A stretch of DNA of 64,000 bases from positions 186,001-250,000 of the forward strand of contig NZ_KQ410731.1 in the NCBI RefSeq assembly GCF_001262505.1, given 5' to 3'. Below are positions 50,742 to 60,800 of the stretch, piece by piece. Source of the stretch: Shinella sp. SUS2. GTDB taxonomy: Bacteria; Pseudomonadota; Alphaproteobacteria; Rhizobiales; Rhizobiaceae. The first letter of the stretch is position 1; each line of letters starts with the position of its first letter. Made by a program: the position numbers and the translations under genes. The notes beneath the pieces were generated by a model, which saw only the letters and a list, made by a program, of their open reading frames with translations, did not search any database and was not told the DNA's origin.

Positions 50742-52466
50742 GTGACCGCTTTCGATTTCGGATTGAACGCCCGCGCCGTACTTGCTGCGATGGATCGCTC
50801 CCAGGCGATCATCGAATTCGACCTGACCGGCAGGATACTGCATGCCAACGAGAATTTCCTGCAGGCCGTTGGCTACCAGCTTTCCGAGGTCGTCGGCCAG
50901 CACCACCGCATGTTCGTCGATCCGGTGGAGGCGCAGTCGAAGGACTATGCGGCCTTCTGGGCGCGGCTTGCCGAGGGCCATTTCGACCGGCGCCAGTACA
51001 AGCGCGTTGCCAAGGGCGGCCGCGAGATCTGGATCGAAGCCTCCTACAATCCGGTCTTCCGGGGCGGCAAGCCCGTGAAGGTGGTGAAGTTCGCCACCGA
51101 CATCACGACGGTCAAGCTGAAGGCCATGGAGGACGAGGGCAAGCTTGCGGCGCTCAGCCGCGCGCAGGCGATCATCGAGTTCACGCCGAAGGGAGACATC
51201 CTCGGTGCCAACGAGAATTTCCTCGCGGCGCTCGGCTACGATCTCACGGAGATCACCGGTCGCCACCACTCGATGTTCTGCATGCCCGACCATGTCGCGA
51301 GCCCGGAATACCGGATGTTCTGGCAGCGGCTGGCGGAAGGCCATTTCGTCGCCGACCAGTTTACACGCATCACCAAGAGTGGCGCCAAGATCCATATCCA
51401 GGCGTCCTACAACCCGATCCTCGACGCCGACGGCAAGGTCTTCAAGGTCGTTAAGTTCGCAACCGACGTGACGGAGCGTGTGAGGTCAATCGAGGAGATC
51501 GGCGCCGGCCTTGGCCGCCTGGCGGAATGCAACATCCGCATGACGATCGACCGCGCCTTCGTGCCGGAGTTCGAGCCGCTACGGCGCGACTTCAACAACT
51601 CGATCGGCGCCTTCCAGGAAACCCTCTCGAAGGTTCTCGACCAGACCTACATCCAGAACCGGAGCGGACAGGAGATGCGCAAGGCGGCCGAAGATCTCTC
51701 CGAGCGCACGCGCCAGCAGGCTGTTGCGCTGGAGGAGACGGCTGCTGCCCTCACGGAGGCGACCGTCGCTGTGCGTTCCTCGACCGACCGTACGCGGGAA
51801 ACGCGCAAGCTCGTGCGGGATGCGCGCGCCTCGGCCAACATGTCGGCCAGTGTCGTGAGCAACACGGTCAGCGCCATGCAGCGCATCGAAGCGGCCTCCG
51901 CCGAAATCGGCCAGATCATCGGGGTCATCGATGAAATCGCCTTCCAGACCAACCTGCTCGCGCTGAATGCCGGTGTCGAGGCGGCGCGCGCCGGCGAGGC
52001 GGGCAGGGGCTTTGCGGTGGTGGCGCAGGAGGTGCGCGAACTGGCGCAGCGTTCCGCCAAGGCGGCACGCGAGATCAAGAAGCTGATCACCAATTCCAGC
52101 ACGGAAGTGCATGAGGGCGTGCGTCTCGTGGGCGAGACAGGCCGCGCGCTGCAGGAGATCGAAAGCTTCGTCGCGGAGATCGACCACAACGTGGATGCCA
52201 TCGCGACATCCGCTGCCGAGCAGGCGAGCGGCCTCGAGGAGATCAGTGCCGCCGTGTCCGACGTCGACCGGATCACGCAGGAAAACGCGGCCATGGTGGA
52301 GCACACGACGGCGACAAGCCAGTCGCTGGCGGAAGGCGCAATAACCCTGAGCGAACTCGTGAACCGCTTCCAGCTGAACCGTCGTGCCCGTCGCCGTGAC
52401 GGTAGCGAGGTCTGGACGCCGGAAGAGCGCGCGGCCCGGCTCGGCCATATCCGCAAAGCATCCTGA
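50742..52466 (+). CDS. Soluble methyl-accepting chemotaxis protein with two PAS domains
   Basis: A 574-residue chemoreceptor without any membrane segment. Two PAS domains are arranged in tandem (about residues 18-125 and 140-248); each contains matching stretches such as [20 protein letters not shown] and [20 protein letters not shown], and both end in [13 protein letters not shown]-like linker leads to the MCP signalling hairpin (about 300-560), whose tip reads [20 protein letters not shown] with [19 protein letters not shown]. The start is GTG 50742 with AGGAA upstream. It probably senses redox, oxygen or a small metabolite in the cytoplasm and signals through CheW/CheA. No che genes adjoin it. 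Confidence 0.94.
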   Translation: MTAFDFGLNARAVLAAMDRSQAIIEFDLTGRILHANENFLQAVGYQLSEVVGQHHRMFVDPVEAQSKDYAAFWARLAEGHFDRRQYKRVAKGGREIWIEASYNPVFRGGKPVKVVKFATDITTVKLKAMEDEGKLAALSRAQAIIEFTPKGDILGANENFLAALGYDLTEITGRHHSMFCMPDHVASPEYRMFWQRLAEGHFVADQFTRITKSGAKIHIQASYNPILDADGKVFKVVKFATDVTERVRSIEEIGAGLGRLAECNIRMTIDRAFVPEFEPLRRDFNNSIGAFQETLSKVLDQTYIQNRSGQEMRKAAEDLSERTRQQAVALEETAAALTEATVAVRSSTDRTRETRKLVRDARASANMSASVVSNTVSAMQRIEAASAEIGQIIGVIDEIAFQTNLLALNAGVEAARAGEAGRGFAVVAQEVRELAQRSAKAAREIKKLITNSSTEVHEGVRLVGETGRALQEIESFVAEIDHNVDAIATSAAEQASGLEEISAAVSDVDRITQENAAMVEHTTATSQSLAEGAITLSELVNRFQLNRRARRRDGSEVWTPEERAARLGHIRKAS

Positions 52467-52498
52467 AAAACGAGGGACGGGGTGGCAATGCGGCCCCG

Positions 52499-54958
52499 TC
52501 AGGCCTTGTTGACGAAGCCGTCCAGGACACGCTTCTGGCCGGCGCGGTCGAAGTCGATCGTCAGCTTGTTGCCTTCGATCGCCGCCACGTTGCCATTGCC
52601 GAATTTCATGTGGAAGACCCGGTCGCCGATCGCAAATTTCGATGGCTCGCTTACCGTCGATTTCGCCACCAGCTCGCCGTCGATGGTGCGGGCGCGCGGC
52701 CCGCTCTCGCCATAGCCGATGCGCTCGACGGCATGGCCGGAGCGCGAGCCCCAGTTGTCGCGGGTCGCATCCGTGCGGTTCGCCTGGGCGCGGCGCCAGC
52801 CGGGCGTCGAATAGGCGTTCTGGAAGGGCTCCTGCTTGTCGAAGCGTGACTGGCCGTAACCGCCGCCGCGACCGTAGCCGCCATAGGATTGCTCGACTTC
52901 GGCAACCTCGACATGGGCTTCCGGCAGCTCGTCGAGGAAGCGCGAGGGCAGGGTCGTCTGCCACAGGCCGTGGATGCGGCGGTTCGAGACGAACCAGATG
53001 TGGCAGCGGCGCTTGGCCCGCGTGATGCCGACATAGGCAAGGCGCCGTTCTTCCTCAAGGCCCGAACGGCCGCCCTCGTCGAGCGAGCGTTGGTGCGGGA
53101 AGAGGCCTTCCTCCCAGCCGGGCAGGAACACGGTCTCGAATTCGAGGCCCTTGGCCGAGTGCAGCGTCATGATCGAGACGGCGTCGAGTTCGGCGTTCTG
53201 CTCGGCATCCATGACGAGCGAAACGTGATCCAGGAAGCCGCGCATCGATTCGAAGGCCTCCATCGAGCGGATAAGTTCCTTCAGGTTTTCGAGGCGGCCC
53301 GGTCCTTCCGCCGACTTGTCGGCCTGCCACATGGCGGTGTAACCGCTCTCCTCGAGGATCTGCTCGGCAAGCTCGGTGTGCGGCATGGTCTCCAGCAGCG
53401 ACTGCCAGCGGCGGAAATCGGTGACGACGTCGAAGAGCGCCTTGCGAGCCTTCGGCTTCAGCTCGTCCGTCTCGATGATATCGGCTGCTGCGGCGAGCAT
53501 CGGGATGTCGCGGGCGCGGGCATAGTCGTGCAGGTTGCGGATCGTCGTGTCGCCGAGGCCGCGCTTCGGCGTGTTGACGATGCGCTCGAAGGCGAGGTCG
53601 TCGGCCGGCTGGCTGACCAGCCGGAAATAGGCCATGGCATCGCGGATTTCGAGGCGCTCGTAGAAGCGAGGGCCGCCGATGACGCGGTAGTTGAGGCCGA
53701 GCGTGACGAAGCGGTCTTCGAATTCGCGCATCTGGAAGGACGCGCGAACGAGGATCGCCATGTCGTTCAGCTTGTGCTCCTTGCGCTGGAGCTGTTCGAT
53801 CTCCTCGCCGACGGCGCGGGCCTCTTCCTCCGAATCCCAAGCGGCATGCACGACGACCTTGTCGTCTTCGGGGTCGCGCCGGTCGGTGAACAGCGTCTTG
53901 CCGAGGCGGTCCTCGTTGTGGGCGATGAGGTGGCCGGCCGCACCGAGGATATGGGCGGTGGAGCGGTAGTTGCGCTCCAGCTTGACGACCTTGGCGCCCG
54001 GGAAATCCTTCTCGAAGCGCAGGATGTTGTCCACTTCCGCACCGCGCCAGCCATAGATAGACTGGTCGTCGTCGCCGACGCAGCAGACATTCTGCGGCGT
54101 GCCTTTCGGCCGCTGCGCGAGCAGGCGCAGCCACATGTATTGCGCCGTGTTGGTGTCCTGGTACTCGTCGACGAGAATGTAGCGGAATTTCTGGTGGTAC
54201 TCGGCGAGCACATCCGGATTGGCGCGGAACAGGCGGATCGGGTGCAGCAGGAGGTCGCCGAAGTCGCAGGCGTTCAGCGTCTTCAGGCGGTTCTGGTAGG
54301 CGATGTAGAGTTCGCGGCCCTTGCCGTTGGCGAAGGCACGGGCATCGCCCTCCGGGATCTGCGCGGGATCGAGGCCCTTGTTCTTCCAGCCGTCGATCAT
54401 GCCGGCGAACTGCTTTGCCGGCCAGCGCTTGTCGTCGATGCCCTCGGCCTGGATGATCTGCTTGACCAGCCGCACCACATCGTCGGTGTCGAGGATGGAG
54501 AAATCCGACTTGAGGCCGACGAGTTCGGCGTGGCGCCGCAGGAGCTTCACGCCGATCGAGTGGAAGGTGCCGAGCCAGGGCATGCCCTCGACGGCCCCGC
54601 CGACGAGGAGGCCGATGCGCTCCTTCATCTCGCGTGCCGCCTTGTTGGTGAAGGTCACGGCCAGCATCTGGCTGGGGAAGGCGCGGCCGGTGGCGAGGAT
54701 ATGGGCGATGCGGGTGGTCAGCACGCGCGTCTTGCCGGTACCGGCGCCGGCAAGCACCAGCACGGGTCCGTCGAGCGTTTCCACCGCCTCGCGCTGCTCG
54801 GGGTTGAGGCCGGAGAGATAATCCGGCGCCCGGTGCGCGTCGCGGGCCGCCATGGCACGCGCGGCGATGCCGCCCGTCGGCTTGGCCGGTGCTGCGGGCT
54901 TGCCGGCCAGCTGCGGGTCCTCGTCGAAGAAGGGAATGTCGTCGTAACCGCTGATCAT
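52499..54958 (-). CDS. uvrD: UvrD/PcrA-type superfamily 1 DNA helicase
   Basis: An 819-residue 3'-5' helicase acting in nucleotide-excision and mismatch repair and on stalled forks. Motifs: LSGLNPEQREAVE (Q), VLAGAGTGKTRVL (I), VTFTNKAAREMKER (Ia), ILVDEYQDTNTAQY (II), GDDDQSIYGWRGA (III), KLERNYRSTAHIL (IV), MTLHSAKGLEFETVFL (V) and YVGITRAKRR (VI). The C-terminus has the tudor-like domain (FAIGDRVFHMKFGNGNVAAI) typical of PcrA/UvrD. A Gly/Tyr-rich linker (YGGYGRGGGYG) precedes it. The start is ATG 54958; a TTG nine bases upstream is possible. Confidence 0.95.
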   Translation of the reverse strand: MISGYDDIPFFDEDPQLAGKPAAPAKPTGGIAARAMAARDAHRAPDYLSGLNPEQREAVETLDGPVLVLAGAGTGKTRVLTTRIAHILATGRAFPSQMLAVTFTNKAAREMKERIGLLVGGAVEGMPWLGTFHSIGVKLLRRHAELVGLKSDFSILDTDDVVRLVKQIIQAEGIDDKRWPAKQFAGMIDGWKNKGLDPAQIPEGDARAFANGKGRELYIAYQNRLKTLNACDFGDLLLHPIRLFRANPDVLAEYHQKFRYILVDEYQDTNTAQYMWLRLLAQRPKGTPQNVCCVGDDDQSIYGWRGAEVDNILRFEKDFPGAKVVKLERNYRSTAHILGAAGHLIAHNEDRLGKTLFTDRRDPEDDKVVVHAAWDSEEEARAVGEEIEQLQRKEHKLNDMAILVRASFQMREFEDRFVTLGLNYRVIGGPRFYERLEIRDAMAYFRLVSQPADDLAFERIVNTPKRGLGDTTIRNLHDYARARDIPMLAAAADIIETDELKPKARKALFDVVTDFRRWQSLLETMPHTELAEQILEESGYTAMWQADKSAEGPGRLENLKELIRSMEAFESMRGFLDHVSLVMDAEQNAELDAVSIMTLHSAKGLEFETVFLPGWEEGLFPHQRSLDEGGRSGLEEERRLAYVGITRAKRRCHIWFVSNRRIHGLWQTTLPSRFLDELPEAHVEVAEVEQSYGGYGRGGGYGQSRFDKQEPFQNAYSTPGWRRAQANRTDATRDNWGSRSGHAVERIGYGESGPRARTIDGELVAKSTVSEPSKFAIGDRVFHMKFGNGNVAAIEGNKLTIDFDRAGQKRVLDGFVNKA

Positions 54959-55060
54959 GCGGCTCAATGTAGTGATTCGGTCCCGAAAGGCCAGTTTTCC
55001 GTTCTGCTTTTATTCCACGGGGGAAAAGAATGGCCGGAAGATTGTGGAAAGCGGCGCTGT

Positions 55061-55474
55061 TCAGGCCTGTCGGCGGTCCGCATCGAAGACGTCGTCCACG
55101 GGCACCTGCAGGGCGGTGGCGAGCTGGTTCGTCTTGCCGGCAAGCGAGACGATGGCCAGGAGTTCGGCATAGTGCGCGTCCGTCATGCCCTTGGCTTTCG
55201 CCGCCGCGGTGTGGGAGTGGACACAATAGCTGCAGCCGTTCGTTATCGAGACCGCGATATAGAGCATCTCCTTGACGAGCGGATCGAGCGTCGAGGGTGT
55301 CGCCATGACGGCCTTCACCTCCGCCCAGGTGCGCTCCAGGAGCGCCGGGTCGAAGGCGAGGTAGCGCCACATGTTGTTGACGAAGTCCGACTTGCGGGTG
55401 GCGCGGATGTCGTCGAACACCGCCTTGACGCGCGGATCGGCTTCCAGATTGTCGGCGGGCTTGACGGTGCTCAT
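55061..55474 (-). CDS. Carboxymuconolactone decarboxylase / AhpD-like protein
   Basis: A 137-residue protein with the CxxCxxxH motif of the AhpD branch: NGCSYCVHSHTAAAKAKG, Cys81, Cys84 and His88. The preceding LDPLVKEMLYIAVSITNG is the family helix. The CMD/AhpD fold usually forms trimers or hexamers with peroxidase-related thiol chemistry; a true ring-decarboxylase role is unlikely given the Cys pair. The start is ATG 55474. It is 48 bp downstream of the Tat-exported cyclase on the same strand and probably co-transcribed. Confidence 0.92.
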   Translation of the reverse strand: MSTVKPADNLEADPRVKAVFDDIRATRKSDFVNNMWRYLAFDPALLERTWAEVKAVMATPSTLDPLVKEMLYIAVSITNGCSYCVHSHTAAAKAKGMTDAHYAELLAIVSLAGKTNQLATALQVPVDDVFDADRRQA

Positions 55475-55522
55475 GAGCGTCTCCGAGGAATGGGCCGGCG
55501 GAAAACCGCCGGCCGGAAGGGA

Positions 55523-56344
55523 TCAGGCGAGGGCGATGACACGGGACGGGCCACCCGTGCCGCCGCGCACCTTGGGTGCGCCGACGATGAGGGTTGCGCC
55601 CTTGGCCGGAAGCTTGTCCAGATTGGCGGCCGCTTCAAGGCCCCAGCGGCCCGACGGCAGCCAGGAATAGTGCGTCGCGAAATCCGGGGAGATGCCGTGG
55701 TCGAGCGAAAGCGTATCGACGGCGATGCCGACGGCGCTCGAATTTTCCGCTAGGTACTGCACCGCTTCGACATGGAAGCCGGGGAAGTGCAATTTCCCCT
55801 CGCCATCGGCATTGCGGAACTTGTCGGTACCGAGGTGCTTGTCCCAGCCGGAAAGAAGGGCAACGCAGGCCTTTTCCGGCAGGTCGCCATTGGCGGATAT
55901 CCAGGCCTTGATGTCATCCGGCGTCAGCTGCGCGTCGGCATTGGCGGCGGCCTTTTCCCGGATGTCGATGACGGCGAGGGGCACGACCAGATCGGATACC
56001 GGGATTTCCGCCACGGATGTGCCGTCCTCGGTAAAATGCAGCGGCGCATCGAGATGAGTGCCGGTGTGCTCGTTGTACCGGAGTTCGAAGATGTTGAACT
56101 TGTGTTCCTTGTAGTTGAATTTCTGCTCGCGCCAGAACTGCTGCGGCCCGAAAAAGGTCGGGAACTCCTCATAGAGTTCGTGGGTGAGGTCCGTCGCCTT
56201 CGTCGGTGCCTGGGCCAGTGCCGGGCTCAGCGCGCCGCTACCTGCGGCAGCGACCGTTGCCGCTCCGGCGGCGGCGGCGCGGAAAAAGCTTCTCCTCGAA
56301 AGCATGCGGTTCTTGACGGTATCGATGACGCAGGCGTCACACAT
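55523..56344 (-). CDS. Tat-exported cyclase-family metal hydrolase (kynurenine-formamidase-like fold)
   Basis: A 273-residue protein. The N-terminus has a twin-arginine signal (LSRRSFFRAAAAGAATVAAA) cleaved near LAQAPT, so the mature enzyme is periplasmic. The cyclase-family metal site is YNEHTGTHLDAPLHFTEDG (HxxxxHxD-type), with FPGFHVEAVQYLAEN and VDTLSLDHG later. Relatives hydrolyse cyclic or formamide bonds or isatin. A Cys-containing leader (MCDACVIDTVKN) precedes the twin arginines. ATG 56344 has AGGGGGA upstream. It is likely co-transcribed with the AhpD-like gene. Confidence 0.9.
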   Translation of the reverse strand: MCDACVIDTVKNRMLSRRSFFRAAAAGAATVAAAGSGALSPALAQAPTKATDLTHELYEEFPTFFGPQQFWREQKFNYKEHKFNIFELRYNEHTGTHLDAPLHFTEDGTSVAEIPVSDLVVPLAVIDIREKAAANADAQLTPDDIKAWISANGDLPEKACVALLSGWDKHLGTDKFRNADGEGKLHFPGFHVEAVQYLAENSSAVGIAVDTLSLDHGISPDFATHYSWLPSGRWGLEAAANLDKLPAKGATLIVGAPKVRGGTGGPSRVIALA

Positions 56345-56495
56345 GGAATTCCCCCTGTCGTTCAATGCGTTGATGAAAGAATACTGAAATAGGGCTCGGC
56401 CGCTGGGGCCGGGAAAAAGCTATCACAAGTGTTGGAGGCGTCCAGTCATGCACGTGCTCGCAAAAAGCGCGGCGAGGGAAGATTTCTCCACCTTT

Positions 56496-56511
56496 TCTTA
56501 CATTTCGGTAA
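56496..56511 (+). promoter_or_regulatory. TCTTACATTTCGGTAA element, copy 1
   Basis: A 16-bp element, repeated exactly at 56528-56543 (32 bp apart, about three helical turns). It contains TTAC-N6-GTAA, a small dyad. It is upstream of the second RND pump. Confidence 0.55.
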
Positions 56512-56527
56512 CAGAGCGGGCCGCCAA

Positions 56528-56543
56528 TCTTACATTTCGGTAA
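56528..56543 (+). promoter_or_regulatory. TCTTACATTTCGGTAA element, copy 2
   Basis: Identical to 56496-56511. Duplicated same-face sites suggest cooperative binding by a transcription factor controlling the RND operon and perhaps the divergent cyclase. Confidence 0.55.
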
Positions 56544-56572
56544 TGAACGCATTCTTTCATTGCTCGTTCATT
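56542..56572. promoter_or_regulatory. Inverted repeat AATGAACG...CGTTCATT
   Basis: Perfect 8-bp arms at 56542-56549 and 56565-56572 with a 15-base spacer, immediately downstream of the TCTTACATTTCGGTAA repeats and 71 bases before the adaptor ATG. It could be an operator or an mRNA leader hairpin. Confidence 0.45.
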
Positions 56573-56643
56573 TTCAAAGCGGGATACTTGGCCTATGTCG
56601 CGCCGCAACAGGCGACGGTTCGCTTCCTTCGGAGACAGATTGC

Positions 56644-57819
56644 ATGCGGGTTTGGAAACAGCTCCTCATAAGCCTTGGCGTCCTTTCGGCCGGGGTCTTG
56701 CTCTGGGGTCGCTTCGTGCCCGGGGCAAACGCCACGCTGCAGGCCACGGGTCTGCCGGGGTCGCTCGTGGCGGTCATCGCGCCGGCCGGCGACGGTGAGG
56801 CGCAGGGCGGCCGCGAAGGTGGCCGCCGCGGCGGTTTCGGTGGCGGACCGGCGCTTGTCGCCACCAAGCCTGCCGCCATGTCGGTCGTCAACGACCGGCT
56901 GAACGCCATCGGCGACGGCGAGGCGATCCGCACCGTGACCGTCACGCCCTATGCCACCGGCAACCTAACGGAAGTGCTGGTGAAGTCCGGCGAACGGGTG
57001 GAGCAGGGCCAGGTGATCGCCCGCCTCGACAGCGACGAGCAACGCATCGCAGCCGATCAGGCGCGCGTGGCGCGCGACAGCGCCCGGCAGAAGCTGACGC
57101 GGATCGAGAACCTGAAATCCACCATGAGCATTGCCGAATTGCAGGACGCCCAGACGGCGGTGCAGGCTGCGGAACTGGCACTGCAGAATGCCGAGCTGAC
57201 GCTGCGCCGCCGCGACATCACCGCGCCCTATGGCGGTGTCGTCGGCATCATCTCCGTCAATCCCGGCGACTATGTCACCACAGCCTCGGCGATCGCCCGC
57301 ATCGACGACCGCTCGGAAATCCTCGTCGATTTCTGGGTTCCGGAGCGGTTTGCGACAAGCATGCGTGTTGGTGGCGCCGTGACGGCGACGGCGGTCGCGC
57401 GGCCGGGCGAGACCTTTACGGGCGAGGTGCAGGCGATCGACAACCGCATCGACCAGGAAAGCCGAACACTGCGCGTGCGCGCCCAGATCGACAATCCCGA
57501 GGATCTCCTGCGCGCGGGCATGTCCTTCCAGGTGACCATGCGCTTTGCCGGCGACCTTTATCCGAGCGTCGATCCGCTTTCCGTGCAGTGGAGCGCCGAT
57601 GGCTCCTATGTCTGGCGCGTCAAGGATGAAAAGGTCGAGCGCGTGCCGGTTCACATCGTGCAGCGCAATCCGGACAAGGTTCTGGTGAAGGCTGAGATCG
57701 CCGAGGGCGACCAGATCGTCACCGAGGGCGTGCAGACGCTGCGGCCGGGCGGCGCGGTGCGCACGGCGGCGCGGGAGCGTGACCAGCAGACGACCTCCTC
57801 CGTGGCGGAGGGGTCGTGA
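56644..57819 (+). CDS. RND efflux periplasmic adaptor (second pump)
   Basis: A 391-residue membrane-fusion protein. The N-terminal anchor is LLISLGVLSAGVLLWGRFVP (about residues 6-25), without a lipobox. A Gly/Arg-rich stretch (GREGGRRGGFGGG) follows before the barrel-sandwich domain. SGERVEQGQVIARLDSDEQR is the lipoyl half-motif, and ITAPYGGVVGIISVNPGDYV the closing half. The start is ATG 56644. The stop overlaps the ATG of the pump gene (TGATG), so the two are coupled. It resembles adaptors of the MdtA/MexC-like branch rather than the first system's AcrA-like protein. Confidence 0.92.
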   Translation: MRVWKQLLISLGVLSAGVLLWGRFVPGANATLQATGLPGSLVAVIAPAGDGEAQGGREGGRRGGFGGGPALVATKPAAMSVVNDRLNAIGDGEAIRTVTVTPYATGNLTEVLVKSGERVEQGQVIARLDSDEQRIAADQARVARDSARQKLTRIENLKSTMSIAELQDAQTAVQAAELALQNAELTLRRRDITAPYGGVVGIISVNPGDYVTTASAIARIDDRSEILVDFWVPERFATSMRVGGAVTATAVARPGETFTGEVQAIDNRIDQESRTLRVRAQIDNPEDLLRAGMSFQVTMRFAGDLYPSVDPLSVQWSADGSYVWRVKDEKVERVPVHIVQRNPDKVLVKAEIAEGDQIVTEGVQTLRPGGAVRTAARERDQQTTSSVAEGS

Positions 57820-60800
57820 TGTCGGGGGAGGGGAACGCGCTCGACACGTCCGGCAAGGCGGGTTTCACCGCGCTCTTCATCCGCCGGCCGATCTTCGCCC
57901 TCGTGCTCAACACGCTGATCGTCGTCGCCGGCCTTGCCGCCTTCAACGGTGTGGAGATTCGCGAGCTTCCCTCCGTCGACCAGCCGGTCATCAGCGTCTC
58001 GACGGAGTTCGACGGCGCCTCACCGGAAACCGTCGACCGCGAGCTGACGGACGTGATCGAAGGCGCGGTCTCGCGGGTCCAGGGCATCAAGGACATCTCC
58101 TCGTCCTCCTCCTTCGAACGCAGCCGCGTCACCTTGCAATTCTCCGATACGACCGACGTCAACCAGGCCGCCAACGACGTGCGCGATGCGCTCGGCCGGG
58201 TGGCGAACCAGCTTCCCGACGGCGCCGACGAGCCGCGCGTCGTGAAGGCGGATGCGGACAGCCAGCCGATCATGCGCCTGGCGCTGACCTCGGACAGGCT
58301 GTCGCTCGAAGACCTGACGCTTCTCGCCGAAAACGAGATCACCGACCGGCTCGCGTCCGTCGAGGGTGTTGCCGATGTCGCCGTCTATGGCGACCAGGAG
58401 AAGATCTTTCGCGTCGATGTCGACCAGTCCAAGCTCGCCGCGCGCGGGCTGACGGTCGCGGACCTGCGCAATGCGCTTGCCACCGCCGCCTTCGACGTGC
58501 CTGCCGGCTCGCTGAAGAGCCAGAGCCAGGACATCACGGTGCGCGCAACCGCGGACCTGACGACGCCCGCCGACTTCGAAAACCTCATCCTGAAGAACCG
58601 CGTTCGCCTCGGTGACGTCTCCATGGTGACGATGGGGCCGGACGAAGGCTCGACCGCGCTGCGCTCCAACGGTCGCCAGGGCATCGGTCTCGGCATCATC
58701 CGCCAGGCGCAATCCAACACGCTCGACATCTCCAACGGTGTAAAGCAGATGGTGGCGCAGTTCGACAACATCCTGCCCGAAGGCACCGAGATCAAGATCA
58801 CCAGCGATGACGCCGTCTTCATCGAGGGTGCGATCCACGAGGTGGAGATCGCACTCGTCGTCGCCGTCGTCATCGTCACGCTCGTCATCTATCTCTTTCT
58901 GCTCGACTGGCGCGCGACGCTGATCCCGACGATCAGCATGCCGATCGCGCTCATCGGCACGATTGCGGCCATCTACATGGCCGGCTTCTCCGTCAACATC
59001 CTGACATTGCTTGCCATCGTGCTGGCGACGGGCCTCGTGGTGGACGATGCGATCGTCGTCCTCGAAAATATCGTGCGCCGCCGTGCCGAGGGCTTGAAGC
59101 CGCGCGCCGCCGCCATCCTCGGCACGCTGGAAGTGTTCTTCGCGGTCATCGCGACCACCGCGACGCTCGCCGCCGTCTTCGTACCGCTCTCCTTCCTGCC
59201 CGGTCAGGCCGGGCGGCTTTTCCGCGAGTTCGGCTTCGTGCTCGCCTTCGCTATCCTCCTGTCGTCCTTCGTCGCGCTGACGCTCTGCCCGATGCTCGCC
59301 TCGCGCATGCTGACCAAGGACGTGACGCACGGGCATAGCGGCCTTCTCGCCCGTATCGGCGGAGCGGCGTCGCGCTTCTACTGCTCGACGCTGAGCGCCT
59401 GCCTCGGCGCGCCCTTCATCGTCTTCGTCGTCGCGCTGCTCTTCACCGCGGCTGGCGCCACCTCCTTCTTCACCATCAAGTCCGAGCTGACGCCGAGCGA
59501 GGACCGGTCCATGGTCATGCTGCGCGTGAACGCGCCGCAGGGTGTGTCGCTGGAATATGCGCAGGACCAGATGAAGCTGATCGAGAACAAGCTGCGCCCG
59601 CTCTACGAGGATGGCGAGATCATCAACATCTTCTCGATCTCCGGCCAGGGCGGCTCGACGAACAGCGGTTTCATGGTGCTGACGCTGGCGCCCTGGGGCG
59701 AGCGCGAGCGCACGCAGCAGGCGATCGTGCAGGACATCAACGCGGCGGTCGGTTCCGTGCCCTCGGTGCGCGCCTTCGCCATGCAGCCGAACAGCCTCGG
59801 CATCCGTGGCGCCGGCAACGGCCTGCAGGTCGCGCTGGTCGGCAACGACTATACCAAGCTCGGCAATGCCGCGGCTGAACTCGTGCGAAAGATCGAGGAC
59901 AGCGGCCGCTTCCAGAACGTGCGGCTGAACTACGAGGCCAACCAGGCGCAGCTTTCCGTAACCGTCGACCGCGAGCGCGCCGCCGATCTCGGCATTGACA
60001 TCACCGGCCTTTCGGCCGCGTTGCAGGCCATGCTCGAAGGCACGAGCGTCGTCGATATCTATGTCGAGGGGCAGGCCTATCCGGTCAAGCTCTCCTCGAC
60101 GACACAGCCGATCAACGACCCGATGGATCTCGAAAATATCTTCCTGAAGACCGGTGACGGCAAGATCGTGCCCATGTCGTCCATCGCCACGCTGGAGGAA
60201 AAGGCCGTCGCGCCGCAGCTTTCGCGCGAACAGCAGCTGCGCGCCGTCTCGCTTTCGGCCGGCCTGAAGGACGGCCTGGCGCTCGGCGAGGCGCTTTCCC
60301 TCGTTCAGGAAATGGCCGAGCCGCTGCTGCCGGAGGGCTCCCGCGTGTTGCCCATGGCGGAAGCGGCGACGCTGCAGGAGAACTCGAACGGGCTCTTCAT
60401 CACCTTCGGCTTTGCGCTCGCCATCATCTTCCTCGTGCTGGCTGCGCAGTTCGAAAGCTTCGTCAGCGCGATCATTATCATGGTGACGGTGCCGCTGGGG
60501 CTCGCCTGCGCGGTCTTCGCGATGATCGTGACGGGCACGACGCTCAATATCTACAGCCAGATCGGGCTGGTGCTGCTTGTCGGCATCATGGCGAAGAACG
60601 GCATCCTGATCGTCGAATTCGCCAACCAGCTGCGTGACCGCGGGCAAGATATCCGCAGCGCCATAGAGAACGCCTCGAATATCCGCCTGCGGCCCGTCAT
60701 GATGACAATGATCGCCACGGTCGTCGGTGCGGTGCCGCTGATCCTTGCCAGCGGCGCGGGCGCAGAGGCGCGCATCTCGCTCGGCTGGGTGCTCGTCGGC

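Noticed and set aside
55061..55474. Annotation as a 4-carboxymuconolactone decarboxylase of aromatic degradation
   Set aside because: The CxxCxxxH motif indicates the AhpD-like branch, and no beta-ketoadipate genes are nearby.
56542..56572. AATGAACG...CGTTCATT as a fourth BetI-type operator
   Set aside because: The half-sites match TGAACG/CGTTCA, but the spacer is 15 bases instead of 2, so the dyad geometry is wrong for the same repressor.
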